A stretch of 64,000 nucleotides of DNA from Clostridium mediterraneense (GTDB lineage Bacteria > Bacillota > Clostridia > Clostridiales > Clostridiaceae). Location of the stretch: assembly GCF_900091705.1 (NCBI RefSeq), contig NZ_LT594785.1:2128550-2192549 (forward strand), written 5' to 3'. Each line of letters opens with the position of its first letter. The first letter of the stretch is position 1. This document shows, piece by piece, positions 1-9,642 of the stretch. The position numbers were made by a program, and so were the translations under genes. The notes under the pieces were generated by a model. The model worked only from the letters and a program-made list of their open reading frames with translations, was not told the origin of the DNA and did not search any database.

Positions 1-3000
1 CTAGCCATGTGATAAACAATATTCATATTATTAGCTACATAATACTTAGGTAATTGATTAATATTAGTTTTCACTCCATTAACTGTTACATAATCTATAT
101 GATAATTTTCTAAAGTAGGTATGCTTTCATTATTAATAGAATCACCAATATTACCTGTTTCTGTGTAATTATATTTATCTCCTGTAACTGCTTTTCCATC
201 TGAATAAACTGTACTTACATTAAGAGTAGTATTCTCTAAAGAACTATCAAGACTATCTCCTAAATATACAAGTCCTCTTGGAGTTAATTCAAATACACTA
301 GTTTTATTTACATCATAAGAATTTTGTAAAACTCCATCTTTATATACATATGAAGCACTTATTTTAGAACTTGTTTTATAATCTATAACTATTTTATCTC
401 CATATTTAAATCCTAAATTATTAAATGCATTATATATTTCAGTTTTTGGCCATTCTCCACCATCTAGTATTAAAGTCTTAATTGGCTTATTATTTTTATC
501 ATATAATCCTATACCAAATGCTTCACCATGAACATATGCACTAATCCTTGACCAACCCTCTTTAACATTAATTTTCATGTCTCCACTGTTAAATTCTAAT
601 GTTCCTAATGCATTTCCCCAATAATTATTTATAGTAATTTTAGAATTATTTAAAGGTGTAGCCCCTTCTTGAAGCTCTTCTTGTGGCATTGAATTTATAA
701 GATCTTGAGCTATCGGCTTTTGATTATCATTAGTAACCTTAGTTAAAGCTTCCTTTATTGAGTTAACATACTTATTATACTGTGCTGATGTACCATCATT
801 TAAAATAATATTTTTAATTTGTAATAATACATCATACATAGGCATTGGATAATCTTTGAATATACTTATAATTTGCTCACTAAGATCAATATAATCTTGT
901 GCTGTTAAGTTATGATTTGTTTTCATTAAAGCAATTTTATCAAGCCATGCTCTTACATTTAAAGGTTCTATTTTTATAGCTTCATTTATTGCATTCATTT
1001 TATCTTGATATGATATATCAGAATTTGCAAGCCATAAATATTCACTAGATTTCTTTAAAAGCTGAGGATTAATATTTTGATATAATAAATCATAATTTGC
1101 AGTATTTGGATTTGTGGATATTCCTTTAGACCATCCACTAATATCTCCACCATATGTTTTAGACCATCCATAAATATTATTTCCTATATTCCATTTATGA
1201 TCATTATTATAGAATACAAAAACTTCATGTTGACCTGCATCTTGTATTACATGTTGAGCTGGAATACCAAATACCTGACAGGCTGATGCTCCTAAAATAG
1301 ATATTGAATAACAAACTCCTCCATCATACCAGACATCTGCTAGATTAGGATGTGGACCATAAAAATCTGAATTATCAAAAACACTTTGACCTGTATGTGG
1401 GTTATTTTCTTCATAAACTATTGTATATGCTATATTATTTAATCCATTTGCACCTGAATTTATAAATGCATTATGATTTTGCATTATTATAGATCTTAAC
1501 TCCATTATCTGAGAGTTAGATATATTAGTATTTACAACATATTCTATCTCTCTAATACCTAGAGTCTTAAATATAGGTAGCATTCCACCTTCTGCATTTA
1601 AAGTTTCAAATATATTATATCTTTCAACAGGACTTCCTACAGTTACTGTATCTCCATATCCATAATAATGTGTACTTGGCCAAGCCATGATAGGAGTTGC
1701 ATTACTTATAGCTGTCGCTACAGCTAACTTTAAATTAAATCCTGATCTTGAATTAGTATACTTATTCCATATATCAGACCAAATTTGTAATCCATTTATA
1801 TTTATTGTTGGATTTATACCTTCTAAATATTCTTGCATAGCAGTATTATTATTTAAGACCCAATTTATAAATTCTTTATTTGCTTCACTCTTATTAAAGA
1901 AAGTTTCTAAATTATTTAGTCCAATTCTTGTTATAAATTCTCTCGTAGTAATTTCATAATTTAATTTACTATTACTCATAGTATTACTATTTATATTAGA
2001 ATTTACTTGTGATTGAATATCAGAATTTAAGGTATTAAGATAACTTGCTATATCACCTGAATTATTTATAGTAATTACAGGCTCTGTAGCTCTAGCTATT
2101 GATAAAGTATTATTTGTATTTGCCTCTAATAAATACTTAGAATTACTTGGAGTATTTGATGCTACTTGTATTGGGAATAATTTATTATTTATATCTAAAG
2201 CAAATGTATAAGTTTCATCCTTATTTAATTTATCTAAAGCTGATTCTGGTATTATACCTTGTACACTTAAAGAATTATTATCTGACATACTTGTATTTAC
2301 TGAATCTACAACTTGATTGCTTGAATTTAAAATAACTAATTTTTTATTACCGTTTAATATACTTTCACTTTGTCCATCTGCTAAATTACTATCTATAACT
2401 AAATTATTATTATTCCATGTAATATTACTTGTATAAGCATTTTGTCCAAAGTTAACTCTTACAAGACCTTCTTTTGTTATTTTAAAGTATTCTTCTTCAC
2501 CACTTATATTTCCTAAAATTGTATTTCCATTTAAAATAGCTGGTTTAGAAATTGTATTATTATAACTTAGTCCTATTATATCTCCATAGTTAAATGATTT
2601 ACCATTTATAGCTTCCGTAACATCTAATGTTACTCCGTTATTTATTGAAGTATTAAATAGCTTTTCTCCATTACTATTATATAAATCAAAGTTGAAGTAA
2701 TGAGATTTTCCATTACCGAAACTATCGGTATAATTATTTACAACAAATTTCATAGTTTCTGGATCAAATCCTATACTTGATGATATTTGACCATAACTAC
2801 CTTTAGAGTTATAAAAGTTTATATAACTATTTTGTAACGCTATATTTGATTCCATTGTTGGATTAATATGTGTTGGTATATATCCTTCTGATGATACTAC
2901 TATATTTGTATTACTTGTAAATCCATCTTTATCACTTATAGCAATATTAAAATTACCATCCGCATCAGTCATTCCTTTAAATATATTTCCATCAACAGAA

Positions 3001-5597
3001 ACTTCAACAGAGGTATTAGGTTTTGCTTGTCCTTCTATATTAGTAGATGTTACTTTAATATTACTTAAAATATCTAATGGTTTTACATTAATAAATTTAT
3101 TATCTAAATTTACAAGTCCCTCATTTGTTATTTCAAAATATTCATTAGAACCATCCGTATTTCCAATCATTTTTTTACCATCATATACATTAGCTTTTAC
3201 AAGATCTGGATTATATGAAACTTCGATTATATCACCTACGTTATAGCTCTTATTATTAATATTAGCTACGAAGTCATTAATATTATTTAATTTATCTCCA
3301 TTAAATGAATATATTATATTCCCATTTTTAGGATTAATAAGTTTTATTTTTAAAGCATTTTCAAAAAATACACCTGTATATGTCATTCCACCAGGATATT
3401 GTACTGCATTTAATTTATTATTAGATGGATTAAATGTTACATTAAAAATAGGAAGATTTGTATTATTTAAAACTTGTATTCTATTAGTATTTATATTAAT
3501 AAGTTTAGAATCATACTGTACTGTTAAATTTTCATTATTATTGTTATTAACAAAAACTCTAACTTCCCCTCCTATTTGAGTATCACTAAATGGTATTTCT
3601 AATGAGAATTCACCGTTATTATTTGATTTAACTACTTTAGTTATATCCCCATAAGATATAGTTACATCAGTATTAGGTAACGTTTTACCTGTTAAACTTA
3701 AATTTTTAGAACCTGTATATAATATTGGAGAAGTTGTTAAATTCTTATTTTCTACTGGAACTAACCCATTTGGTGTTATTCTAAATGACTTAAAACAATT
3801 TACACAATTAATACCTGTCTTTCCATCAAGTAATAATAATGACCCATTTGTTAGCTTTATTTGTTTAGTTTCATATACAGAAATTATATCTCCATATTCA
3901 AAATGAGCACCATTTAAATTGTTTTTTGAAGTATATGCCTTAAAATCAGATGTACCACAACTTGCTATAACAGCCCCTGTTTTTCCACTTATAAGTTGAG
4001 CTGCAAAATTGTTTCCCCAAGGTGCAGAATTAACCACAGTCATTGTAGCTGGATTAAAACTTAATTTTTGTGCAATTACTCCATCCTCTCCAGGAATTAA
4101 TATATTAGAGTTTAATATTCCTAACTTTTTATTTACACTTGGTTTTATACTTGTTGCAAGTTCACCTACTGTTTCTACTAAAATATTAGTTGAATCTGTG
4201 AATCCATTAGTATCTGATATATTAATTTTAAAGTCACCATTAGTATTAGATTTACCAGTGAAAGCTTTTCCATCTACAATTACATTTACATCTTGATTAG
4301 GTTTATTAATTTTTCCTGAAATAACTCCTGATGTTACTTTTCCCTCCCCTAAAACACTAAAAGGATTAATTTCTATTTCAGGCATATTAGAAACTTTTAG
4401 TCCTTCTGGTGTTATTAATAATTGAACTGATTTAGTCATTACACAATTACTTTGTCCATCAAAATTACTTATATCTGTTTCAACTGGTCCTATAGGAGTA
4501 ATCTTTATAATATCTCCATAATTAAAACTTAAATTATTAAAGTCATTATATAAATCGCTTGCTCTATCCCATGCATTATATGTTTTAGATTTTATTAACT
4601 TACCCTCACTAGAATACATAGAAACATTAACTGCATTTCCAGAAAAGTTTCCAAAGAAAGCTGTCATAGAACCACTTATATTTATTTTCATATCTGCTGG
4701 ATTAAAGGAAATAACATCTGTCTTATATCTACTTCCATTCCAGTTTCCCATTATTGTTATATTATTTTTTATAATTTTATATACTTCAGGATTTAATGTA
4801 GGAGCTATATTTTCTAGTTGTTCTCCCTTAATAAAAACTTCTATATTAGTTGATGCTGAGACTTCTTTATCTAGATTTATATTTAAATTAAAATCTCCAT
4901 TATCATTTGATTTAACATTATATGTTTTATTATCTATATAAAAATAAACTTCTGTATCAGCTAATGTCTTCCCACTTATATCTAATTTATTAGATCCTAA
5001 AACATAATAAACTGGATTTACATTTAATGTTCCATCTAATTGCTTTAATCCATTTTGAGTTATTTCCATAGAAATAACTTTATTTGTTGAATAATCAGCT
5101 TTTCCATCAAAATTACTTATCTTTGTTTCAACAGGACCTATAGGAGTAATCTTTATAATATCTCCATAATTAAAACTTAAATTATTAAAATCATTATATA
5201 AGCTTTGTGCTGTATCGTTGGCATTATATGTCTTAGATTTTATTAATTTACCATCATTAGAATATAGAGAAACTTCAAATGCTTTTCCACAAAAGTTTCC
5301 AAAATAAGCTGTCATAGAACCACTTATATTTATTTTCATATCCGCTGGATTAAATGATATAATATCTGTTTTATATTTACCACCATTCCAATTTCCCATT
5401 AAAGTTATACTATTTTTATTAAGTTCATTAATATTTGAATTAAGATTAATACTATCTTTATCATTATGTATATCATTTGTATTTTGACTTAATAAAACGA
5501 TATTATTTCTTTTATAATTATGAAGTGCTAATGGCTGAACATTCATAACTGAAACACCAGCCAAAGCTATGATTGATAATATCTTTTTACTCTTCAT
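1..5597 (-). CDS. Giant secreted multimodular surface protein with transglutaminase-like core (3' end outside window)
   Basis: An open frame of about 1,865 codons runs from ATG at 5597, with a GGAG ribosome site just upstream, off the left edge. It begins MKSKKILSIIALAGVSVMN, a signal peptide, so the product is exported. Six related modules share an F(N/D)P opening, a central YGDI or VGDI, and an ending like ITxxGL; this resembles the putative mucin/carbohydrate-binding family (Mucin_bdg) of clostridial enhancin-like proteins. Short Ig-like linkers with GxA...T.V...DG..F separate several of them. Around residues 1420-1470 is a transglutaminase-like core: GVC with Cys1429, then GIPA about 20 residues later, then His1457 in GQHEVFVFY and W-N-I-G-N. 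Asn stands where the family usually has Asp. No HExxH metalloprotease motif was found. It is probably a mucin or glycan-binding cell-surface enzyme; the substrate is unknown. Confidence 0.8.
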   Translation of the reverse strand, partial: MKSKKILSIIALAGVSVMNVQPLALHNYKRNNIVLLSQNTNDIHNDKDSINLNSNINELNKNSITLMGNWNGGKYKTDIISFNPADMKINISGSMTAYFGNFCGKAFEVSLYSNDGKLIKSKTYNANDTAQSLYNDFNNLSFNYGDIIKITPIGPVETKISNFDGKADYSTNKVISMEITQNGLKQLDGTLNVNPVYYVLGSNKLDISGKTLADTEVYFYIDNKTYNVKSNDNGDFNLNINLDKEVSASTNIEVFIKGEQLENIAPTLNPEVYKIIKNNITIMGNWNGSRYKTDVISFNPADMKINISGSMTAFFGNFSGNAVNVSMYSSEGKLIKSKTYNAWDRASDLYNDFNNLSFNYGDIIKITPIGPVETDISNFDGQSNCVMTKSVQLLITPEGLKVSNMPEIEINPFSVLGEGKVTSGVISGKINKPNQDVNVIVDGKAFTGKSNTNGDFKINISDTNGFTDSTNILVETVGELATSIKPSVNKKLGILNSNILIPGEDGVIAQKLSFNPATMTVVNSAPWGNNFAAQLISGKTGAVIASCGTSDFKAYTSKNNLNGAHFEYGDIISVYETKQIKLTNGSLLLLDGKTGINCVNCFKSFRITPNGLVPVENKNLTTSPILYTGSKNLSLTGKTLPNTDVTISYGDITKVVKSNNNGEFSLEIPFSDTQIGGEVRVFVNNNNNENLTVQYDSKLININTNRIQVLNNTNLPIFNVTFNPSNNKLNAVQYPGGMTYTGVFFENALKIKLINPKNGNIIYSFNGDKLNNINDFVANINNKSYNVGDIIEVSYNPDLVKANVYDGKKMIGNTDGSNEYFEITNEGLVNLDNKFINVKPLDILSNIKVTSTNIEGQAKPNTSVEVSVDGNIFKGMTDADGNFNIAISDKDGFTSNTNIVVSSEGYIPTHINPTMESNIALQNSYINFYNSKGSYGQISSSIGFDPETMKFVVNNYTDSFGNGKSHYFNFDLYNSNGEKLFNTSINNGVTLDVTEAINGKSFNYGDIIGLSYNNTISKPAILNGNTILGNISGEEEYFKITKEGLVRVNFGQNAYTSNITWNNNNLVIDSNLADGQSESILNGNKKLVILNSSNQVVDSVNTSMSDNNSLSVQGIIPESALDKLNKDETYTFALDINNKLFPIQVASNTPSNSKYLLEANTNNTLSIARATEPVITINNSGDIASYLNTLNSDIQSQVNSNINSNTMSNSKLNYEITTREFITRIGLNNLETFFNKSEANKEFINWVLNNNTAMQEYLEGINPTININGLQIWSDIWNKYTNSRSGFNLKLAVATAISNATPIMAWPSTHYYGYGDTVTVGSPVERYNIFETLNAEGGMLPIFKTLGIREIEYVVNTNISNSQIMELRSIIMQNHNAFINSGANGLNNIAYTIVYEENNPHTGQSVFDNSDFYGPHPNLADVWYDGGVCYSISILGASACQVFGIPAQHVIQDAGQHEVFVFYNNDHKWNIGNNIYGWSKTYGGDISGWSKGISTNPNTANYDLLYQNINPQLLKKSSEYLWLANSDISYQDKMNAINEAIKIEPLNVRAWLDKIALMKTNHNLTAQDYIDLSEQIISIFKDYPMPMYDVLLQIKNIILNDGTSAQYNKYVNSIKEALTKVTNDNQKPIAQDLINSMPQEELQEGATPLNNSKITINNYWGNALGTLEFNSGDMKINVKEGWSRISAYVHGEAFGIGLYDKNNKPIKTLILDGGEWPKTEIYNAFNNLGFKYGDKIVIDYKTSSKISASYVYKDGVLQNSYDVNKTSVFELTPRGLVYLGDSLDSSLENTTLNVSTVYSDGKAVTGDKYNYTETGNIGDSINNESIPTLENYHIDYVTVNGVKTNINQLPKYYVANNMNIVYHMA
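270..5402 (-). repeat. Six diverged mucin-binding-like modules inside the giant surface protein
   Basis: Approximate module positions are 5036-5402, 4392-4756, 3772-4100, 3105-3475, 2470-2840 and 270-670. Each shows the same landmarks when translated: FNP or FDP near the start, YGDI, VGDI or YGDK about 70 residues later, and I-T-x-(N/E)-G-L or L-T-P-R-G-L at the end. Modules 1 and 2 (rightmost) are close copies and share the phrase FNPADMKI; the others are much more diverged. The first five lie on the N-terminal side of the catalytic-like core and the sixth lies after it. Confidence 0.7.
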
Positions 5598-5738
5598 ATA
5601 CTCCTTCTCCCATCTTTTATTGTTATATAATTTATTATATAAATTCCAAACAGGCATTATTTACAAAAACGTTTCACTTTTTTCATTAATCTTACTTTTT
5701 TTGTATATTCATTAGACTAAATATAAATTATTTAAAAC

Positions 5739-5775
5739 AAAAAGGTAATCTATATAAAATATAGATTACCTTTTT
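5739..5775 (-). terminator. Terminator of the nitroreductase pair
   Basis: Perfect hairpin with arms 5744-5754 and 5760-5770 (GGTAATCTATA and its complement), flanked by A and T runs. It lies just after the stop codon of the 5783-6454 gene and upstream of the giant surface-protein gene, so it separates the two units. Confidence 0.8.
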
Positions 5776-5782
5776 ATTTGCT

Positions 5783-6454
5783 TTATTTTATCCAACTAAT
5801 TATATCTTTTGCATCTCTTCTTGATTTTTCTCTATGTGGTTCTTCTTTTCTATATCCAAATACTATCATATAAGTAACTTCAAAATGATCTGTATCTATA
5901 AGATTTCTTTCAGCTAACATTTCTTCTATCTTCTTAGCATCTATTCCTTCAATAGCACATGAATCTACACCAAGCATTGCAGCTGTTGTCATCATATTTC
6001 CCATTGCTATGTATGTTTGTCTTCTTGACCATTCTAATACTTTTTCATCTGTATTATCTAAATCAAATAAATTCTTTTGATATCCTTCTAAAGTATTCTT
6101 AACATATGAGTAAACTTCTTCTCCAGCACCTTTAACATTTAACCATAAATCTTTAATATATTCTGAATCATATCTCATATCTACAGTTTTTCTTGTTAAA
6201 CCTAAAATAGCATGGCTAGTTGTTGGCATTTGTCTTTGAACACCCCATGACACTTCTGCCATTTTATCCATAAGTTCTCTATCTTCAATCACCATGAACT
6301 TCCATGGTTCAAGTCCAAATGAACTTGGTGATAATCTAGCTGTTTCAACTATTGTTTCCATGTCTTCTTGTGGTACTTTTCTACCATCAAATTCTTTTGC
6401 TGCAAATCTAAAATTAAAAATATCTAATATATCTTGTCTATCTATCTTTTTCAT
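5783..6454 (-). CDS. Nitroreductase family protein (second of a tandem pair)
   Basis: A 223-residue flavoprotein of the NAD(P)H-dependent FMN nitroreductase family (NfsB/YfkO-like). Visible family features are the N-terminal FNFRFAAKEFDGR segment, where Arg contacts FMN phosphate, SPSSFGLEPWKF, the DSCAIEGID segment and the C-terminal VFGYRKEEPHREKSRR. Length is normal for the family. The start ATG has GAGGAG about nine bases upstream. It follows its paralogue by 39 bp and shares a terminator with it, so the two are probably co-transcribed. The physiological substrate (quinones, nitroaromatics, other electrophiles) cannot be read from sequence. Confidence 0.85.
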   Translation of the reverse strand: MKKIDRQDILDIFNFRFAAKEFDGRKVPQEDMETIVETARLSPSSFGLEPWKFMVIEDRELMDKMAEVSWGVQRQMPTTSHAILGLTRKTVDMRYDSEYIKDLWLNVKGAGEEVYSYVKNTLEGYQKNLFDLDNTDEKVLEWSRRQTYIAMGNMMTTAAMLGVDSCAIEGIDAKKIEEMLAERNLIDTDHFEVTYMIVFGYRKEEPHREKSRRDAKDIISWIK

Positions 6455-6493
6455 CTTTTGTTCTCCTCTTAATATATTAATCTTAAAATAAAA

Positions 6494-7156
6494 TTATTTT
6501 ATATATGAAACTACATCCTCAAAACTTTGTCTTGTCTTTGGTCTTGGTTCATTTTTTCTATAACCAAAAGCAACTGTTGTTCCAACAGTAAACTCTTCTT
6601 TATCTAACATACCTTCTTTTAATAAAATCTTTTCAACAGTTGCTCTATCAAATCCACCTATCGCACATGAATCAATTTTTAGAAGTGCTGCTGTATACAT
6701 CATATTCATAAGTGCCATATGAGTTTGTGTATTTGAATACATATAAACTAAATCATCTCTGTTTTCGAACTCTCCAAAACGTTCATTTAATAATTCATTA
6801 ATTGTATTCTTCATTTGAGCTTTTATTTCATCTGGTACTTTTTTAACATCATTTAATAAATAATCTATGTATCCAGTTTCGTTGCTCAATGATTTATTTG
6901 TTCTAGTTAACATAACTACAAAATGACTACATGTTGGAATTTGTCTTCTTCCACCCCATGAAGCATTTCCTATCTCATTTTTATACTCTTCATTTTCTAT
7001 AACAACAAACTTCCATGGCTCAAGCCCTAAAGAACTTGGTGCAAGTCTTCCTGATTCTAAAATTAGGTTAAAATCTTTCTCATCAATCTTTTTAGTTTTA
7101 TCAAACTCTTTACAAGCATGTCTAAATTCTAATGAGTCTTTTATTATTTCATGCAT
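6494..7156 (-). CDS. Nitroreductase family protein (first of a tandem pair)
   Basis: A 220-residue paralogue of the next gene. It has the same landmarks: FRHACKEFDKTKKI near the N terminus, APSSLGLEPWKFVVI, DSCAIGGFD and VAFGYRKNEPRPKTR at the C terminus. It is the promoter-proximal gene, with a sigma-A promoter and a palindrome at 7188-7220. The product is expected to be a cytoplasmic FMN-dependent oxidoreductase. The clear divergence between the two copies suggests different substrates rather than a recent duplication. Confidence 0.85.
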   Translation of the reverse strand: MHEIIKDSLEFRHACKEFDKTKKIDEKDFNLILESGRLAPSSLGLEPWKFVVIENEEYKNEIGNASWGGRRQIPTCSHFVVMLTRTNKSLSNETGYIDYLLNDVKKVPDEIKAQMKNTINELLNERFGEFENRDDLVYMYSNTQTHMALMNMMYTAALLKIDSCAIGGFDRATVEKILLKEGMLDKEEFTVGTTVAFGYRKNEPRPKTRQSFEDVVSYIK

Positions 7157-7187
7157 AGTAAATACTCCTTTTATACTTTTTAAATTA

Positions 7188-7220
7188 ATTATACTCTTTT
7201 TATTTGATTAGTCAACTAAT
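7188..7220 (-). promoter_or_regulatory. Promoter and palindromic operator candidate for the nitroreductase pair
   Basis: On the minus strand TTGACT (7210-7215) and TATAAT (7188-7193) are 16 bp apart. The perfect inverted repeat ATTAGT-TG-ACTAAT (7207-7220) covers the -35 box. An operator in this position would block RNA polymerase, as MarR or related repressors often do at nitroreductase genes. No regulator gene is adjacent. Confidence 0.65.
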
Positions 7221-7427
7221 TAAATTTACAATTTTCTTTATATTCTAAGTTTATACTCACTTAAATACTATTTAAAATTTATTTTAAACTTTTTATATTT
7301 AATAATAAAAAATTTTTTTGATAAAATTAAATAAAATACATAAAATAATCTTTATTCCTTTTAAATCCTGAGTTACTACTTTATAATAAAAGAATAGATA
7401 AATTTGAATAATTCGGAGGAAAAAATA

Positions 7428-7991
7428 ATGCAAGAATTTGAAACTAGAATTATGGATATAAATATAGATGCTATAAGAGAAATTTGTAATAAAATCTCTG
7501 CTAAGAATGTAAAAAAAGAAAATCAAGTTAATGATATATTTGATTTCTCTGATAGAAGACTCTTAGATAAAAAAGGATATGCTAGAATTAGAACTGTAGA
7601 GGACTTATTAAATAATAAAACTATTTATTTTATGACTACAAAAAAAATGCTATCTCAAGATAAATTTAAAGTCATGGAAGAAAATGAAACAATAATAGAA
7701 GATGGAGAAATGGGAAAAAAAATATTTTACTCTCTTGGACTTGAACTTCAAGAATCTATAAAAAAATATAGAGAAAGCTATAGATATAAAAACACATTAA
7801 TTGAAATTGATATAAATGATCCCAGTTTTTGTCCATTTCCATATATAGAACTAGAAACAACTTCTGAGGAAGAATTAAAAGAAGTCGTTGAACTACTTGG
7901 ATATACACTAGAAGATACTACTTCAAAAACTATATATCAAATTTTAAATGAGAGGGGCTTTACTCCTAACGAAAAAGGAAAAGGTTTATAA
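7428..7991 (+). CDS. CYTH domain protein (class IV adenylate cyclase / triphosphatase-like)
   Basis: About 187 residues. The start is ATG 7428, because GGAGG at 7416-7420 is well spaced for it; an in-frame TTG at 7404 lies upstream of that site and is not used. The N-terminal EFETR matches the ExExK-like signature of the CYTH fold, and alternating charged strands such as YARIRTV and TLIEIDIND fit the triphosphate tunnel. Members hydrolyse inorganic or thiamine triphosphate or make cAMP; the activity here is not determinable. The gene is monocistronic and convergent with the 8059-8478 gene. Confidence 0.75.
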   Translation: MQEFETRIMDINIDAIREICNKISAKNVKKENQVNDIFDFSDRRLLDKKGYARIRTVEDLLNNKTIYFMTTKKMLSQDKFKVMEENETIIEDGEMGKKIFYSLGLELQESIKKYRESYRYKNTLIEIDINDPSFCPFPYIELETTSEEELKEVVELLGYTLEDTTSKTIYQILNERGFTPNEKGKGL

Positions 7992-8000
7992 AATATAAAA

Positions 8001-8033
8001 AGCTCATAGAAATCACCTTTGATTTCATGAGCT
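8001..8033. terminator. Bidirectional hairpin between convergent genes
   Basis: Arms 8001-8014 and 8020-8033 (AGCTCAT...GAAATCA and complement, with one bulged base). It sits between two convergent stop codons. The T-run is weak on both strands, so termination efficiency is uncertain. Confidence 0.55.
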
Positions 8034-8058
8034 ATATATTCTATATCACTATTAAATT

Positions 8059-8478
8059 TTAATTGAAGTTTTTGTCGAGATACTTAAGTTCTAAATGTCT
8101 ATCAAGATTTTTTAAACTATCATTCAATTCATGTTTAGAAACTTTAATTACATACTTAGAATTAGTATCTGTAATGATCTCTAGATCTCCTGATTTATTA
8201 TAGTAGATAAAGCTTTTTATTTCATCATATGAAATACTAATGCTATCATCTGCGTTATTTCCTTTATTAAGTTCTCCTATAACTATATTCTCATCAGTAA
8301 AAGCAACTAAGAAATTTTTAGGTGAATAATTAAATCTACTTATTAAATCATATAAAAATGATTTTGTTTTTCTATGATCAACAAAAGATCCTATTAAGTA
8401 GCTAACTATTCTACTATTACCTTGGTTTTGAAATACCGATGGAATCTCTTTGGGCGATCCATATCCGAGTTCAGACAT
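8059..8478 (-). CDS. Hypothetical protein, possible PH-like fold
   Basis: About 139 residues starting MSELGYGSPKEIP. ATG at 8478 is preferred because GGAA lies 10-14 bases upstream; the GTG four codons earlier would abut the ribosome site. The C-terminal half (FLVAFTDENIVIGEL, ISYDEIKSFIYYNKSGDLEI, KYVIKVSKHE) has the beta-strand pattern of bacterial PH-like (YokE-type) domains. There is no signal peptide and no membrane segment. Neighbours give no clue: CYTH protein on one side, RNase Z divergent on the other. Function unknown. Confidence 0.6.
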   Translation of the reverse strand: MSELGYGSPKEIPSVFQNQGNSRIVSYLIGSFVDHRKTKSFLYDLISRFNYSPKNFLVAFTDENIVIGELNKGNNADDSISISYDEIKSFIYYNKSGDLEIITDTNSKYVIKVSKHELNDSLKNLDRHLELKYLDKNFN

Positions 8479-8594
8479 TATATAATACACTTCCTTTTCA
8501 AAAATATTAATTATTACAAATAATTATAATCAATAACTGGTAAAAATACAACAGTTAAATTATACTTATTAAAACGCAAAAAAGAGGTGAAAAT

Positions 8595-9554
8595 ATGCTT
8601 GATTTAGCTATTTTAGGTGTAGGTGGTGGAATGCCTTTACCTGGTAGATATTTATCATCTACACTACTAAATTTCAAAGGTAGAAAAATATTAATAGATT
8701 GTGGCGAAGGCACACAAGTTTCAATGAGAGAACTTGGTTGGGGCTTCAAAACACTAGACATAATATGCATAACTCATGCTCATGGTGACCATATTGTAGG
8801 GCTCCCTGGTCTTTTATCAACTATAGGAAATAGTGGTAAAACTTCGCCTTTAACTATAATTGGTCCTGTAGGAATTACTAATATAGTTAATAGTCTTAGA
8901 GTTATCGCACCTTTTCTTCCTTATGAAATAAAAACAATAGAAACTAATAATTCTCATTTAAGATTCACTTTAAAGAATGGCGAGTTAGATTATATAGATA
9001 ATAATATTGAAAATAAAACATATTATGAAAGATTAGATATAGATACAATTGTTCTAGATCATTCAGCTGATTGTGTTGGATATTCTTTTAAAGTTCCTAG
9101 AACACCTGCATTTGATGTAAAAAAAGCTATGTCTAATAATGTTCCTAAAAATTTATGGGGAGTACTTCAAAAAGGTGAAGAAGTTTTAGATAATAATATT
9201 TTATATACTCCAGATATGGTTCTTGGAGAACAACGTGATGGATTAAAATTAAGTTATATAACAGATACAAGATACTTAGAATCAATAATTGATTTTGTAT
9301 CAGAAAGTGATTTATTAATTTCCGAAGGAACATATGGAGATGATGCTGATATAGAAAAGGCTATCAAAAATAAACATATGACATTTAGAGAAGCAGCTAC
9401 AATTGCCCAAAAAGCAAAAGTTAATGAGCTTTTACTAACTCATTTTAGTCCTGCTATGCCAAATCCTGGACTATTTATTCATAATGCAAGAGAAGTTTTT
9501 CCAAATACAACACTTGGTGAAGAAAAACTTATAAAGAAATTAATATTTAAATAA
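8595..9554 (+). CDS. rnz: Ribonuclease Z
   Basis: A 319-residue metallo-beta-lactamase-fold endonuclease that trims the 3' end of tRNA precursors. Zinc ligands are visible: HAHGDH at residues 61-66, His156 in LDHSADCVGYSF, Asp in ITDTRY and a C-terminal His in LLLTHFSP. The flexible-arm region around PGLLSTIGNSGKTSPL fits RNase Z. AGAGGTG precedes the ATG. The gene stands alone between a divergent hypothetical gene and a convergent degV. Confidence 0.93.
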   Translation: MLDLAILGVGGGMPLPGRYLSSTLLNFKGRKILIDCGEGTQVSMRELGWGFKTLDIICITHAHGDHIVGLPGLLSTIGNSGKTSPLTIIGPVGITNIVNSLRVIAPFLPYEIKTIETNNSHLRFTLKNGELDYIDNNIENKTYYERLDIDTIVLDHSADCVGYSFKVPRTPAFDVKKAMSNNVPKNLWGVLQKGEEVLDNNILYTPDMVLGEQRDGLKLSYITDTRYLESIIDFVSESDLLISEGTYGDDADIEKAIKNKHMTFREAATIAQKAKVNELLLTHFSPAMPNPGLFIHNAREVFPNTTLGEEKLIKKLIFK

Positions 9555-9578
9555 TAAAATATTATTTAATTTCAAAAT

Positions 9579-9634
9579 AAAAATAAGATGTATGTTTTTA
9601 AGTATTTTACTATTAAATCATACATCTTATTTTT
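9579..9634. terminator. Bidirectional terminator between rnz and degV
   Basis: Arms 9581-9594 and 9619-9632 (AAATAAGATGTATG and complement) with a long 24-base loop and A/T runs on both flanks. It would end rnz on the plus strand and the aromatic/degV transcript on the minus strand. Confidence 0.65.
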
Positions 9635-9642
9635 GATTTTAT

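Noticed and set aside
1687-4296. Plus-strand ORFs of 60-95 codons in the first 5.6 kb
   Set aside because: They lie antisense to the continuous giant surface-protein frame and lack ribosome sites.
5650-5690. Possible catabolite-responsive element (ACAAAAACGTTTCAC) upstream of the giant surface protein
   Set aside because: The half-site spacing is one base short of the cre consensus on both strands.
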